A model generated the notes under the pieces. That model searched no databases, was not told where the DNA came from, and was given only the letters and a program-made list of their open reading frames with translations. Source: CBFFRJ01 sp051486985 (GTDB lineage Bacteria > Pseudomonadota > Gammaproteobacteria > Enterobacterales > Enterobacteriaceae). From it: a stretch of 64,000 nt of DNA. The stretch covers positions 186,001 to 250,000 of the forward strand of contig NZ_JAHVDV010000001.1 of the NCBI RefSeq assembly GCF_051486985.1. The letters run 5' to 3'. The translations under genes and the position numbers were made by a program. Positions 25,384 to 34,375 of this stretch are shown piece by piece (positions within the stretch are counted from its first letter, which is position 1; each line of letters begins with the position of its first letter).

Positions 25384-26600
25384 GTATTTCCGTTGACAGC
25401 GTACGCGCCGACTTTCCAGTTCTGACGCGTGAGGTTAATGGCGTGCCGCTGGCGTACCTTGACAGCGCCGCAAGTGCGCAAAAACCTGCGCAGGTCATTG
25501 ATGCCGAAGCGGAGTTTTACCGCCAGGGCTATGCTGCTGTTCACCGGGGCATCCATACGCTCAGCGCTGAAGCCACCCAGCGTATGGAAAAGGTGCGTGA
25601 ACAGATTGCGGCCTTCGTCAATGCGCGGTTGCCGGAAGAGCTGGTGTTTGTCCGTGGTACTACCGAAGGGATAAACCTGGTAGCCAATAGCTGGGGTGAG
25701 AGCCAGGTCGGGGCCGGCGATAACATCATCATCAGCGCCATGGAGCATCACGCGAATATTGTGCCGTGGCAGATGTTGTGTGAGCGCGTGGGCGCACAAC
25801 TGCGCGTCATCCCCCTTAACCAGGACGGCACGCTGCAACTGGATACTCTGCGAGGTCTCTTTGATGAGCGTACCCGGCTGCTGGCAATCACGCAGGTTTC
25901 AAACGTGCTTGGCACGGAGAACCCGGTTGCTGAAATGACTGCCCTTGCCCATGAGTATGGCGCGAAAGTGCTGGTGGATGGCGCCCAGGCGGTAATGCAT
26001 CACCAGATTGATGTTCAGGCCCTGGATTGCGACTTTTACGTCTTCTCCGGGCATAAACTGTACGGGCCTACCGGCATTGGCGTTTTGTATGTTAAGGACG
26101 CTATCCTGCAGGCTATGCCACCGTGGGAAGGTGGCGGGGCGATGATCGCAACCGTCAGCCTTACCAAAGGGACGACCTACGCTAAAGCGCCGTGGCGTTT
26201 TGAAGCCGGAACCCCCAATACCGCCGGGATTATTGGACTGGGTGCCGCTATTGAGTATGTCAGCGCACTGGGTCTGGAGAATATCGCCCGTTACGAGCAA
26301 TCGCTGATGGATTATGCGTTAAAGGCACTCCAGGAGGTACCAGACCTTAAGGTGTACGGTCCCGCGCACCGGCTGGGGGTAATTGCGTTCAATCTTGGCA
26401 AACACCACGCTTATGATGTCGGGAGTTTCCTGGATAATTATGGTGTTGCCGTGCGTACAGGACACCATTGTGCGATGCCGTTGATGGACTTTTACAACGT
26501 ACCGGCGATGTGCCGCGCATCGCTTGTGATGTACAACACGGAAGAAGAGGTGGATCGTCTGGTGGCTGGCCTGAAACGTATTCATCAGTTGCTGGGCTAA
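25380..26600 (+). CDS. sufS: Cysteine desulfurase SufS
   Basis: PLP-dependent enzyme that takes sulfur from cysteine as a persulfide and gives it to SufE. 406 residues. The PLP lysine is in FSGHKLYGPTGIG, and the persulfide cysteine near residue 364 is in VRTGHHCAMPLM. Class V aminotransferase pattern DGAQAVMHH is present. Type II desulfurase, as expected for Suf. Confidence 0.97.
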   Translation: MSISVDSVRADFPVLTREVNGVPLAYLDSAASAQKPAQVIDAEAEFYRQGYAAVHRGIHTLSAEATQRMEKVREQIAAFVNARLPEELVFVRGTTEGINLVANSWGESQVGAGDNIIISAMEHHANIVPWQMLCERVGAQLRVIPLNQDGTLQLDTLRGLFDERTRLLAITQVSNVLGTENPVAEMTALAHEYGAKVLVDGAQAVMHHQIDVQALDCDFYVFSGHKLYGPTGIGVLYVKDAILQAMPPWEGGGAMIATVSLTKGTTYAKAPWRFEAGTPNTAGIIGLGAAIEYVSALGLENIARYEQSLMDYALKALQEVPDLKVYGPAHRLGVIAFNLGKHHAYDVGSFLDNYGVAVRTGHHCAMPLMDFYNVPAMCRASLVMYNTEEEVDRLVAGLKRIHQLLG

Positions 26601-26611
26601 GAGAGGCGAAA

Positions 26612-27028
26612 ATGGCTGTATTACCGGACAGAGAAAAGCTCCTGCGAAATTTTGGGCGTTGCGCCAACTGGGAAGAGAAGTATCTTTATATTATTGAACT
26701 GGGCCAACGATTAGCCCCCCTGGAAGAAAGCGCACATAACCCGGAAAACATTATTCAGGGTTGTCAAAGCCAGGTGTGGATTGTGATGCACCGTAATGAG
26801 AATGGTGTCATTGAACTGGCCGGAGACAGCGACGCGGCCATTGTAAAAGGGCTGATAGCGGTCGTGTTCATTCTTTATCAACAGATGACGCCGCAGGATA
26901 TTCAGGCCTTTGATGTGCGTCCCTGGTTTGAACAAATGTCCCTGACTCAACACCTCACGCCTTCGCGTTCGCAAGGGCTTGAAGCAATGATTCGCGCGAT
27001 ACGCAACAAAGCGGCCAACATTAGCTAA
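26612..27028 (+). CDS. sufE: Sulfur acceptor SufE
   Basis: Accepts persulfide sulfur from SufS and stimulates it. 138 residues from MAVLPDREKLL (SD AGAGGCG). The acceptor cysteine, near residue 51, is in NIIQGCQSQVW. Last gene of the suf operon. Confidence 0.97.
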   Translation: MAVLPDREKLLRNFGRCANWEEKYLYIIELGQRLAPLEESAHNPENIIQGCQSQVWIVMHRNENGVIELAGDSDAAIVKGLIAVVFILYQQMTPQDIQAFDVRPWFEQMSLTQHLTPSRSQGLEAMIRAIRNKAANIS

Positions 27029-27056
27029 ACTTCAAAGACAGCTTTCATCCTGTGAC

Positions 27057-27087
27057 GCGAGGTGGTTTAACTGCCTCGCTGGTTTTT
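27057..27087 (+). terminator. Weak terminator after suf operon
   Basis: GCGAGG and CCTCGC arms with an 11-base loop, followed by TGGTTTTT. 28 bases after the sufE stop; the long loop makes it modest. Confidence 0.5.
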
Positions 27088-27125
27088 CAGCATTCGGCCT
27101 CTGCCGTGAATACAGGAGTATTAGC

Positions 27126-28139
27126 ATGAAACGCGCGTCTCTACTCATAATAAGTCTTATCGGCGCGTACAGCGCCATTCAGAACGCCTGGGCCGTAGAT
27201 TATCCCCTTCCTCCTGAAGGCAGTCGACTCATCGGGCAAAACCAGACCTACACCGTGCAGGCAGGAGATAAAAATCTTCAGGCTATCGCTCGTCGCTTTG
27301 ATACCGGGGCGATGCTGATACTGGCCGCCAATAACACTATTGCGCCGGTTCCGGGGCCGGGTACGGTGGTGACTATACCTTCGCAGATGCTCCTGCCGGA
27401 TACACCGCGGGACGGGATAGTCGTAAACCTTGCTGAACTGCGGCTCTATTACTATCCACCGGGTAAGAACATTGTACAGGTCTTCCCGTTGGGCATCGGG
27501 CAGCAGGGGCTTGAAACCCCCGTCAGCATCACGCGTGTGAGCCAGAAGATCCCGAATCCTACCTGGACCCCAACGGCCGGAATCCGGGCGCGTTCACTGG
27601 CCAACGGCATCACGCTGCCACCGGTTGTGCCAGCCGGGCCAAACAACCCGCTGGGACGCTTTGCGTTGCGCCTGGGTATCGGAAATGGTGAGTACCTGAT
27701 TCATGGCACCAATGCGCCGGACAGCATTGGGCTGCGCGCAAGCTCGGGTTGTATGCGAATGAATGCGGCAGACATCGAAACCCTGTTTTCGCAGGTTTCA
27801 ACGGGCACGCGTGTCGCTATCGTCAATGAGCCGGTGAAATATGCCGTGGAGCCGGACGGTCGTCACTACATTGAAGTTCACCGGCCACTGTCGCAGACGC
27901 TGGAAGAGGATCCGCAGACGCTGCCTATCGCGTTCTCTGCCACGCTTAGTGGGGCTATTGAACAGGGAGGGGCAGACAGAGCATCAATTGAGAAGGCGCT
28001 TAATCGCCGTGCGGGTTACCCGGTCGCTATTCCGGTTACTAAAAATGAACAGGTTGTTAGCCAGGGTGTTGTCTCTGTACAGAACAGCGCGACAAAAGCG
28101 GTCAGTGATGAAGATGAGGGTGCAATGGCTACGCAATGA
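27126..28139 (+). CDS. ldtE: L,D-transpeptidase LdtE
   Basis: Periplasmic YkuD transpeptidase forming 3-3 (meso-DAP to meso-DAP) peptidoglycan cross-links. 337 residues (334 in E. coli). Signal peptide ends around ...QNAWA-VDYPL. A LysM-like segment YTVQAGDKNLQAIARRF is near 42-58, and the YkuD core has HGTNAPDSIGLRASSGCMRM with the catalytic Cys209. A 62-base spacer after the weak suf terminator suggests its own start of transcription or readthrough. It faces lpp, the substrate of sister enzymes. Confidence 0.94.
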   Translation: MKRASLLIISLIGAYSAIQNAWAVDYPLPPEGSRLIGQNQTYTVQAGDKNLQAIARRFDTGAMLILAANNTIAPVPGPGTVVTIPSQMLLPDTPRDGIVVNLAELRLYYYPPGKNIVQVFPLGIGQQGLETPVSITRVSQKIPNPTWTPTAGIRARSLANGITLPPVVPAGPNNPLGRFALRLGIGNGEYLIHGTNAPDSIGLRASSGCMRMNAADIETLFSQVSTGTRVAIVNEPVKYAVEPDGRHYIEVHRPLSQTLEEDPQTLPIAFSATLSGAIEQGGADRASIEKALNRRAGYPVAIPVTKNEQVVSQGVVSVQNSATKAVSDEDEGAMATQ

Positions 28140-28161
28140 GTTGAAAAGGCAGAAGAGAGAT

Positions 28162-28190
28162 AAAAAAAATGGCGCACAAAGTGCGCCATT
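28162..28190 (-). terminator. Terminator for lpp (bidirectional)
   Basis: ATGGCGCAC, loop AAA, GTGCGCCAT, with seven or more T on the minus strand. It closes lpp and may also stop ldtE transcripts. Confidence 0.92.
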
Positions 28191-28205
28191 TCAACACAGG
28201 TACTA

Positions 28206-28442
28206 TTACTTACGGTATTTAGTAGCCTGGTTGTCCAAACGCTGGTTAGCGCGTGCTGCGTCGTCTTTAGCAGCCTGAACGTCGGAACGGATTGCGTTCA
28301 CGTCGTTGCTCAGCTGGTCAACTTTAGCGTTCAGAGTCTGAACGTCAGAAGACAGCTGATCGATTTTTGCATTGCTGGAGCAACCAGCCAGCAGAGTAGA
28401 AGCCAGGATTACCGCGCCCAGTACCAGTTTAGTACGATTCAT
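28206..28442 (-). CDS. lpp: Major outer-membrane lipoprotein Lpp (Braun lipoprotein)
   Basis: Abundant lipoprotein that ties outer membrane to peptidoglycan through its C-terminal lysine. 78 residues. Lipobox LLAGC gives the acylated Cys21. The mature part is a heptad coiled coil (IDQLSSDVQTLNAKVDQLSND) ending in TKYRK, whose last Lys is the cross-link residue. Strong promoter and terminator on either side. Codon use is highly optimised, as expected for the most abundant protein. Confidence 0.98.
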   Translation of the reverse strand: MNRTKLVLGAVILASTLLAGCSSNAKIDQLSSDVQTLNAKVDQLSNDVNAIRSDVQAAKDDAARANQRLDNQATKYRK

Positions 28443-28487
28443 TATAAATACCCTCTAGATTGAGTTAATCTCCATGTAGCGTTACAA

Positions 28488-28516
28488 GTATTACACAAAG
28501 TTTTTTATGTTGAGAA
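28488..28516 (-). promoter_or_regulatory. lpp promoter
   Basis: Minus strand: TTCTCA (28511-28516), 17 bases of A/T-rich spacer, TAATAC (28488-28493). The sequence upstream is very A-rich (an UP-element-like ATCAAAAAAATATTC). This is essentially the known strong E. coli lpp promoter. The transcript leader is about 40 bases and contains the SD AGAGGGT. The rest of the lpp-pykF gap holds the pykF terminator. Confidence 0.85.
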
Positions 28517-28696
28517 TATTTTTTTGATGGGAATCCACTTAATTTTGATCGTTCGCTCAAAGAACCACCTACTTTGAATAAAACGTTAAAAAAAGTGTGA
28601 TAAAACAGCAAGCTTCCATCGGATTCATCTTAGATAATACCTGGTTTAAATAGTGAAATCCGATTTGCAATTTATTCATACCCGAGGCACGAAAAT

Positions 28697-28723
28697 AAAA
28701 AAAGCGCCCTCAGGCGCTTTTTT
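28697..28723 (-). terminator. Rho-independent terminator after pykF
   Basis: GCGCC, loop CTCA, GGCGC, flanked by A and T runs on both sides; works for pykF 27 bases after its stop. Confidence 0.92.
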
Positions 28724-28749
28724 AATCACGGAAAATCGTCCAGGAATTA

Positions 28750-30162
28750 TTACAGAACGTGGACGGATGCGGTATTGGTGGTGCCGCTGGAAACCAGTGC
28801 GCCGGAAACCATCACCACCACGTCTCCTTTCTGCGCCAGACCGCTCTGTACGGCCAGCTCTTTGCCCAGACGATAGAAGTCATCCGTAGAGGCGATTTCT
28901 TCCACCAGCTGCGCTACCACGCCTTTGCTTAGCACAAGCTGGCGAGCGGTGGTCTCGTTAGTGGTCAGGGCCAGAATGGTAGCATCCGGGAAGTATTTAC
29001 GTACCGCACGGGCTGATTTACCACCCTGGGTCGCAACAACGATCAGCGGAGCATCCAGTTTTTCAGCGGTTTCAACTGCGCCACGGCACACGGCTTCAGT
29101 GATGCGAAGTTTGCGGCTGTCATTGTTGAAGTCCAGACGGCTGGTCATCACGCGGTCAGTACGTTCGCAGATGGTTGCCATAATGGAGACGGCTTCCAGC
29201 GGATATTTACCTTTCGCGGATTCCCCGGAGAGCATAACGGCATCGGTGCCGTCCAGGATGGCGTTGGCAACGTCACCGGCTTCTGCGCGGGTAGGGCGCG
29301 GGTTTTTGATCATTGAGTCAAGCATCTGCGTGGCGGTGATAACCACTTTGCGCGCGCGGATGCATTTTTCGATCATCATTTTCTGCGCGAAAATGACTTC
29401 CTCAACCGGGATTTCAACGCCCAGGTCACCACGCGCAACCATGATGCCATCAGACGCTTCGAGGATATCGTCAAAGTTGTTGAGGCCTTCCTGGTTTTCA
29501 ATTTTGGAGATGATCTGAATGTTTTCACCGCCATGCGCTTTAAGATGCTGACGAATTTCTTCTACGTCAGAACGTTTACGGATGAAGGATGCTGCAACGA
29601 AATCCACGCCTTGCTCGCAACCGAAGATAAGGTCTTGCTTATCTTTTTCAGCCAGCGCCGGCAGCGCAATAGAAACGCCTGGCAGGTTAACACCTTTGTT
29701 TTCGCCCAGATCGCCGTTGTTCAGGACCTTACAGATAACCTTGTTACCTTCGATGGCGGTCACTTCCATGCCGATCAGACCATCGTCGACCAGAACCGTG
29801 TTGCCAACCTGCAGATCTTCAGTGAAGCCTGCATAAGTCACGGCTACGGTTTCGTTGTTACCCACAACGGTTTTATCGGTGGTGAAGGTGAAGGTCTGGC
29901 CTGCTTTCAGCGCGACGTCATTACCGCCTTCCAGCTTGATGGTGCGGATTTCCGGACCTTTAGTGTCCAGCAGAATCGCCGCTTTTTTACCGGTTTTGCT
30001 CATCACGTTGCGCAGGTTCTGGATGCGCTGACCGTGTTCAGCATAGTCGCCGTGAGAGAAGTTCAGACGCATTACGTTCATGCCAGCGTCCAGCATTTTG
30101 GTCAACATCTCTTCGGATTCGGTTTTCGGACCGATGGTGCAAACAATTTTGGTCTTTTTCAT
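28750..30162 (-). CDS. pykF: Pyruvate kinase I PykF
   Basis: Glycolytic enzyme making pyruvate and ATP from PEP; the type I isozyme is activated by fructose 1,6-bisphosphate. 470 residues as in E. coli. The TIM barrel begins KKTKIVCTIGPKT. The active-site signature IMVARGDLGVEIP and KIENQEG lie mid-protein, and the C-terminal allosteric domain has TQGGKSARAVRKY. Cra control is expected. It balances ppsA/ppsR in the same window. Confidence 0.98.
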   Translation of the reverse strand: MKKTKIVCTIGPKTESEEMLTKMLDAGMNVMRLNFSHGDYAEHGQRIQNLRNVMSKTGKKAAILLDTKGPEIRTIKLEGGNDVALKAGQTFTFTTDKTVVGNNETVAVTYAGFTEDLQVGNTVLVDDGLIGMEVTAIEGNKVICKVLNNGDLGENKGVNLPGVSIALPALAEKDKQDLIFGCEQGVDFVAASFIRKRSDVEEIRQHLKAHGGENIQIISKIENQEGLNNFDDILEASDGIMVARGDLGVEIPVEEVIFAQKMMIEKCIRARKVVITATQMLDSMIKNPRPTRAEAGDVANAILDGTDAVMLSGESAKGKYPLEAVSIMATICERTDRVMTSRLDFNNDSRKLRITEAVCRGAVETAEKLDAPLIVVATQGGKSARAVRKYFPDATILALTTNETTARQLVLSKGVVAQLVEEIASTDDFYRLGKELAVQSGLAQKGDVVVMVSGALVSSGTTNTASVHVL

Positions 30163-30661
30163 GACAGTTTTAATCTTTAAGTTGAGAGAGGGATTTAGAA
30201 ATTATGTTCCGGTGAGCGTTACGCGCCGGAGTAAAGCCTGTAGTGCGAAAATTGCGATGCCACTGGTTAAGAATAGGTGACATCAAAAAAGCGTGCAGAG
30301 TAATAAAGTGTGCGTCTGTTTCAGCCCAACCGGATAGACAGCGATGTGATGAGAGATATTTACAGTTCAATGAGCTGAAACCATTCAAGAGTGAATAGGG
30401 CCCCATTATACGACGAAAAAGAGGTAAAAGGAAAATGAAAACGCTGTTTCAAAACGCTTCTGTGCAGTTTCACAACGATGTGTTATCAACGTGTTAAGTT
30501 AGCACAAATTTAAATTCAGGGGATTGACGGGATTCCCTGGCTTCTGCCTGTGAAACAGGGCCTTCATCGACATAAGCCTGGTATAAATAACGGTTTTAAC
30601 CGATTGTGCTGGCAAAACCGTCCTCAGGGCTTACAAAAAAAACCTAATGCGCTTAACCGAT
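30163..30661. other. pykF control region and gap to the HisN-like gene
   Basis: 499 bases without genes. A perfect -10 TATAAT on the minus strand (30405-30410) gives a pykF leader of about 235 bases. A Cra-like site lies at 30450-30461. The remainder up to 30661 shows an A-run near 30635 but no clear hairpin for the upstream phosphatase gene. Confidence 0.5.
30450..30461 (-). promoter_or_regulatory. Possible Cra site of pykF
   Basis: Minus strand AGAAGCGTTTTG differs from the Cra consensus at two positions and lies about 52-63 bases before the inferred transcription start. Cra represses pykF in E. coli. Confidence 0.4.
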
Positions 30662-31453
30662 TTAGCTGTTGAGGATGCGCAGAGCTTCCTCATGCAGACG
30701 GGGGCAACCAGAGGCAAGAATAGTTCCACCCAGCTCAGGACGGCCACCGCTTAATGTGGTGACGATGCCGCCTGCCTGCTCGATAACGGGGATCAACGCC
30801 ACAATATCGTAAGGTTGCAGGGAGTACTCCAGACACAGGTCTATCTGCCCTGCAGCCAGCATGGCCATGGCGTAACATTCGCCACCATAGCGCGTCATCA
30901 GGGCTCGCTCGTCGAGTTCAGCAAAGTTGACGTCGGGCGTTTTACTGATGGGTTCCGGGGAAGTCGTGTGTAAAATGGCCTGATGAAGCGGGATCTCCTT
31001 TCGGGAATGCAGTTGCGCAAGTCCCTGCGGTCCGTTGCGCCATGACGTTTTACCATCTGCCCAGAACCGCTCACCGGTAAAAGGTTGCCCCATCATACCG
31101 AGCGTGCCGTGTCCCTCAACGGTCAGACCAATCAAGGTTCCCCAGACCGGCAGCCCACAGAGAAATGGCCGCGTGCCGTCCACTGGATCGAGCACCCATT
31201 GCAGCGGGCCGGTGCCCGTTGTACCGAACTCTTCTCCCATAATGGAATGTTCCGGGTAGCATCGGGTAATGATGTCGCGCATTGCCCGTTCGGCTTCACG
31301 ATCGGCATCGGTTACCGGGTCGAAACGGTAACCTTCCTTCGGTTTGCTGCCGACGTGCAGATTCATTTGCGAGCGAAAACGTGGCAGGGTTTGTTTGTCA
31401 GCGGCATCAGCAAGTTCATGCAGAAAGCTCACTGTAGGCAGAGGCAGGGTCAT
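30662..31453 (-). CDS. hisN: HisN-type histidinol-phosphatase (inositol monophosphatase family)
   Basis: Metal-dependent phosphatase of the IMPase superfamily, HisN branch, probably hydrolysing histidinol phosphate. 263 residues from MTLPLPTVSFLHE. This second ATG is spaced 7 bases from SD AAGGA, while the first (31459) abuts it. Metal-binding motifs: DPVTDADREAE, IMGEEFG, WVLDPVDGTRPF, and LQPYDIVALIPVIEQAGG (the Tyr-Asp variant typical of HisN rather than Trp-Asp). Enterics already have HisB for this step, so the role here may be redundant or aimed at another phosphate ester. K-12 has ydhR-ydhZ at this place. Confidence 0.8.
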   Translation of the reverse strand: MTLPLPTVSFLHELADAADKQTLPRFRSQMNLHVGSKPKEGYRFDPVTDADREAERAMRDIITRCYPEHSIMGEEFGTTGTGPLQWVLDPVDGTRPFLCGLPVWGTLIGLTVEGHGTLGMMGQPFTGERFWADGKTSWRNGPQGLAQLHSRKEIPLHQAILHTTSPEPISKTPDVNFAELDERALMTRYGGECYAMAMLAAGQIDLCLEYSLQPYDIVALIPVIEQAGGIVTTLSGGRPELGGTILASGCPRLHEEALRILNS

Positions 31454-31777
31454 AAACATATCCTTATTGAATGTACCGGTGAGCGTGAATGTGCTCGATC
31501 ATGCTCGATATTGCATTTTTCCCTGCACGTGTTCAACCCCGGCGCGTTTCATTCGCCGACAAACAGAGTGGGCGGTGCGCAAAAGGGCGCGCTGGTGCAC
31601 ACGTTCGATAACATGGTTGGGTGTACTTAAGCGGCTGAGCGTAAACGGGCAGTAGAGGGGAGTAGCGGCCTGGATAAGGAATACGGGCATCAAGCGTGTA
31701 AGGCTTTCTGATTAATAAAAGAAGAGGGTGGGCATTCGCCGGAATTTTCAGAAAATAACTAAGAGTACTACATGAAA
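31454..31777. other. Gap between HisN-like gene and the tRNA-Val pair
   Basis: 324 bases. Frames on both strands lack SD and family resemblance. No clear tRNA-operon terminator is visible beyond A/T-rich sequence at 31749-31758. Tandem tRNA genes next to an accessory gene make this a possible integration site, but I see no attachment-site repeat or integrase. Confidence 0.4.
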
Positions 31778-31854
31778 TGGTGCGTCCGAGTGGACTCGAA
31801 CCACCGACCCCCACCATGTCAAGGTGGTGCTCTAACCAACTGAGCTACGGACGC
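31778..31854 (-). tRNA. valW: tRNA-Val (anticodon GAC)
   Basis: 77 bases from GCGTCCG to encoded CCA. Acceptor arms GCGTCCG / CGGACGC, D arm AGCTCAGTTGGTTAGAGC, anticodon loop TTGACAT, T arm GGTTCGAGTCC. Second in the transcript. Confidence 0.98.
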
Positions 31855-31863
31855 ACTGAGGAA

Positions 31864-31940
31864 TGGTGCGTTCAATTGGACTCGAACCAACGACCCCCAC
31901 CATGTCAAGGTGGTGCTCTAACCAACTGAGCTATGAACGC
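31864..31940 (-). tRNA. valV: tRNA-Val (anticodon GAC)
   Basis: 77 bases from GCGTTCA to encoded CCA. Same body as its neighbour, but the acceptor stem is GCGTTCA / TGAACGC and the T stem has compensating changes. First in the transcript; nine bases separate the two genes. Confidence 0.98.
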
Positions 31941-31966
31941 ATTGTTGTGCCTGACAACGGGGACGA

Positions 31967-31995
31967 ATATTAGCGGCAGGGCGCAGATGTGGCAA
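31967..31995 (-). promoter_or_regulatory. valVW promoter
   Basis: Minus strand TTGCCA, 17-base spacer, TAATAT, then a GC-rich discriminator (CGTCCCCG), typical of stringently controlled tRNA promoters. The tRNA starts about 26 bases further. Confidence 0.82.
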
Positions 31996-32091
31996 GCAGA
32001 AAATGGCAATTTTCTTCCTGATTTCACGCGATTGCGGAACAACTGCGCAAAGTGGAGAGAAAGTAGCCGCCACCGGGCGGCCACAAAGGGT

Positions 32092-33465
32092 TTAGCGTGC
32101 AGCGCGTTGTAATATCGTCGCCGATGGCTGACGTTGCAGGAAGCGCATTCGAAGCATCATCATAATGGCCGCAGAGGTCAGCCCAATGATGAAGCCCATC
32201 CAGAAACCCGCAGGTCCCATGCGGTGGACGACCAGATCAGTTAACGCCAGTACGTAGCCAGAGGGTAATCCCAACACCCAATAGGCGATAAACGTAATAA
32301 AAAAGATGGAACGGGTATCTTTATAGCCACGTAAAATGCCGCTACCTATCACCTGAATAGAATCAGAGATCTGATAAATGGCCGCCAGCATCATCAGTTG
32401 CGAGGCAAGCGTAATCACCGCAGGGTTATCGTTATAGAGCAGGGCGATATGTTCTCGCAGCGACACGGTAAAGATGGCTGTGATGACCGCAAGACAAACC
32501 CCGACACCAAGGCCAGTTCGGGCCGCTGTTTGCGCATCAAGCGTTGAACCCTGGCCAAGGCGATACCCCACCCGGATAGTCACCGAGGCGGCAAGTGATA
32601 ACGGCAGAACAAACATCAAGGAACTGAAATTAAGGGCAATCTGATGCCCTGCCACGTCAACGATGCCAAGCGGGGATACCAGAAGTGCCACCACCGCAAA
32701 CAAGGTGACTTCAAAAAACAGTGCCAGTGCAATAGGCAGCCCCAGTTGCACCAGGCGGGTTAATACAGTGAGGTCAGGCTTGCCGAAAGACGCTTCATTA
32801 CGAATGTCCCGCATTGATCCGGCGCGCTTAACATACGAGAGCATACAAGCGAACATCACCCAGTACACTGCTGCCGTTGCCACACCGCACCCGACGCCCC
32901 CCAGTTCAGGCATGCCGAAGTGCCCATAGATAAATACATAATTAACAGGAATGTTAACCAGCAGGCCGAGAAAACCAATCACCATACCCGGTTTGGTTTT
33001 TGCGAGCCCTTCACACTGGTTACGGGCAACCTGGAAAAAGAGATAGCCTGGTGTACCCCAGAGCAACGCGCGAAGATAACCAACCGCTTTCTCCGCAAGC
33101 AGAGGATCGATGTTATGCATGGCGTGAATGATATGCCCGGCGTTCCATAGCACTATCATGATCAGCACCGACACCAGTCCGGCGAGCCAGAAACCCTGTC
33201 GCACCTGATGAGCGATACGCTCGCGTCGTCCGGAGCCGTTCAGTTGCGCAATCACCGGAGTGAGCGCCAGTAAAAGGCCATGACCAAAGAGAATTGCCGG
33301 AAGCCAGATGGAGGTCCCGATAGCGACGGCGGCCATATCGGTGGCGCTGTAGCCACCAGCCATTACGGTATCGACGAATCCCATCGCGGTTTGGGCGATT
33401 TGCGCAATCATCACCGGGATAGCCAGTGCTAATAACTGGCGCGCTTCTGTGAAGTACTTCTGCAC
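32092..33465 (-). CDS. mdtK: MATE multidrug efflux pump MdtK
   Basis: Na+-coupled MATE family exporter (NorM/YdhE) of fluoroquinolones, dyes and other cations. 457 residues with twelve hydrophobic segments in two homologous halves. Matches E. coli over QIAQTAMGFVDTVMAGGYSATD and LPAILFGHGLLLALTPVIAQLNGSGRR. Start set at GTG 33465 (VQKYFTEARQ), which has SD AGG eight bases upstream and equals the E. coli length; a GTG three codons earlier overlaps the SD. Divergent from ribC. Confidence 0.95.
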   Translation of the reverse strand: MQKYFTEARQLLALAIPVMIAQIAQTAMGFVDTVMAGGYSATDMAAVAIGTSIWLPAILFGHGLLLALTPVIAQLNGSGRRERIAHQVRQGFWLAGLVSVLIMIVLWNAGHIIHAMHNIDPLLAEKAVGYLRALLWGTPGYLFFQVARNQCEGLAKTKPGMVIGFLGLLVNIPVNYVFIYGHFGMPELGGVGCGVATAAVYWVMFACMLSYVKRAGSMRDIRNEASFGKPDLTVLTRLVQLGLPIALALFFEVTLFAVVALLVSPLGIVDVAGHQIALNFSSLMFVLPLSLAASVTIRVGYRLGQGSTLDAQTAARTGLGVGVCLAVITAIFTVSLREHIALLYNDNPAVITLASQLMMLAAIYQISDSIQVIGSGILRGYKDTRSIFFITFIAYWVLGLPSGYVLALTDLVVHRMGPAGFWMGFIIGLTSAAIMMMLRMRFLQRQPSATILQRAAR

Positions 33466-33691
33466 TGCGAACACCTATATATTGTTGTTATTGGAGAGAT
33501 AAAAAACGCCGCCTTAACTGGCAGCAAGAGGAGGAGCAGGGGAATTAGCCAGACTATTGTAGCGGGGATTGGCTAATTATCTAGTGAAAAAACAGTTGGC
33601 GAGGTGCCGGGACTGGCAACATGAATTTTCACCTGTTATTGTGCATCGAGCAACGGCTAAGGCCGTGAATATGAAATACAGGAGTGGTGGC

Positions 33692-34336
33692 ATGTTTACT
33701 GGTATTGTACAGGGCACGGCAAAACTGGTGTCTGTCGATGATAAACCGAATTTTCGCACGCACGTTGTCGAATTACCTGAGCATATGCTGGAAGGAATTG
33801 AGACGGGGGCGTCAATTGCTAACAATGGCTGTTGCCTGACCGTGACGGATATTAATGGTAGCCATATTAGTTTCGATTTAATGAAAGAGACGCTACGTAT
33901 TACTAACCTGGGCGAACTGGCGGTGGGTGACGTAGTGAATGTAGAGCGCGCCGCGAAATTCAGTGATGAAATCGGTGGACACCTGATGTCGGGTCATATT
34001 ATGACGACCGCTGAAATCTCCAAAATTCTCACCTCAGAAAATAATCGTCAGATCTGGTTCAAAGTCCAGGATCCTACCTTGATGAAGTACATCCTTTATA
34101 AAGGGTTTATCGGTATTGACGGTATCAGCCTGACGGTGGGAGAGGTGACCGCAACACGGTTTTGTGTCTACCTGATCCCCGAGACGCTGCAACGCACTAC
34201 CCTGGGGGCCAAGAAGTTAGGGCATCGGGTAAATATTGAGATCGACCCGCAGACGCAAGCGGTGGTGGATACGGTTGAACGTGTATTGGCTGCTAAAGAA
34301 GCGGCGGCGGTTCGGGCCATGACTACCGAAGAGTGA
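33692..34336 (+). CDS. ribC: Riboflavin synthase alpha subunit RibC (RibE)
   Basis: Joins two molecules of 6,7-dimethyl-8-ribityllumazine to give riboflavin. 214 residues from MFTGIVQGTAKLV. Two lumazine-binding repeats: the first with GASIANNGCCLTVTDI, the second with GHLMSGHIMTTAEI and FIGIDGISLTVGEV. SD GGAGTGG precedes the ATG; the open frame upstream is not used. No FMN riboswitch is seen in the leader. Confidence 0.96.
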   Translation: MFTGIVQGTAKLVSVDDKPNFRTHVVELPEHMLEGIETGASIANNGCCLTVTDINGSHISFDLMKETLRITNLGELAVGDVVNVERAAKFSDEIGGHLMSGHIMTTAEISKILTSENNRQIWFKVQDPTLMKYILYKGFIGIDGISLTVGEVTATRFCVYLIPETLQRTTLGAKKLGHRVNIEIDPQTQAVVDTVERVLAAKEAAAVRAMTTEE

Positions 34337-34342
34337 AAAAAT

Positions 34343-34371
34343 AATAAACCCCGAAAATTCGGGGTTTATTT
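34343..34371. terminator. Bidirectional terminator between ribC and cfa
   Basis: AATAAACCCCGA, loop AAAT, TCGGGGTTTATT followed by T on the plus strand and preceded by A-rich sequence (T on minus). It serves both convergent genes. Confidence 0.9.
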
Positions 34372-34375
34372 TTAA

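Noticed and set aside
29533..30180. 215-codon frame opposite pykF
   Set aside because: Shadow of pykF on the other strand; it follows pykF codon periodicity and has no SD.
31533..31817. 94-codon frame on the minus strand at the tRNA-Val genes
   Set aside because: It starts inside the tRNA gene and has no SD.
33466..33691. FMN riboswitch before ribC
   Set aside because: None of the conserved RFN segments can be found in this 226-base region.
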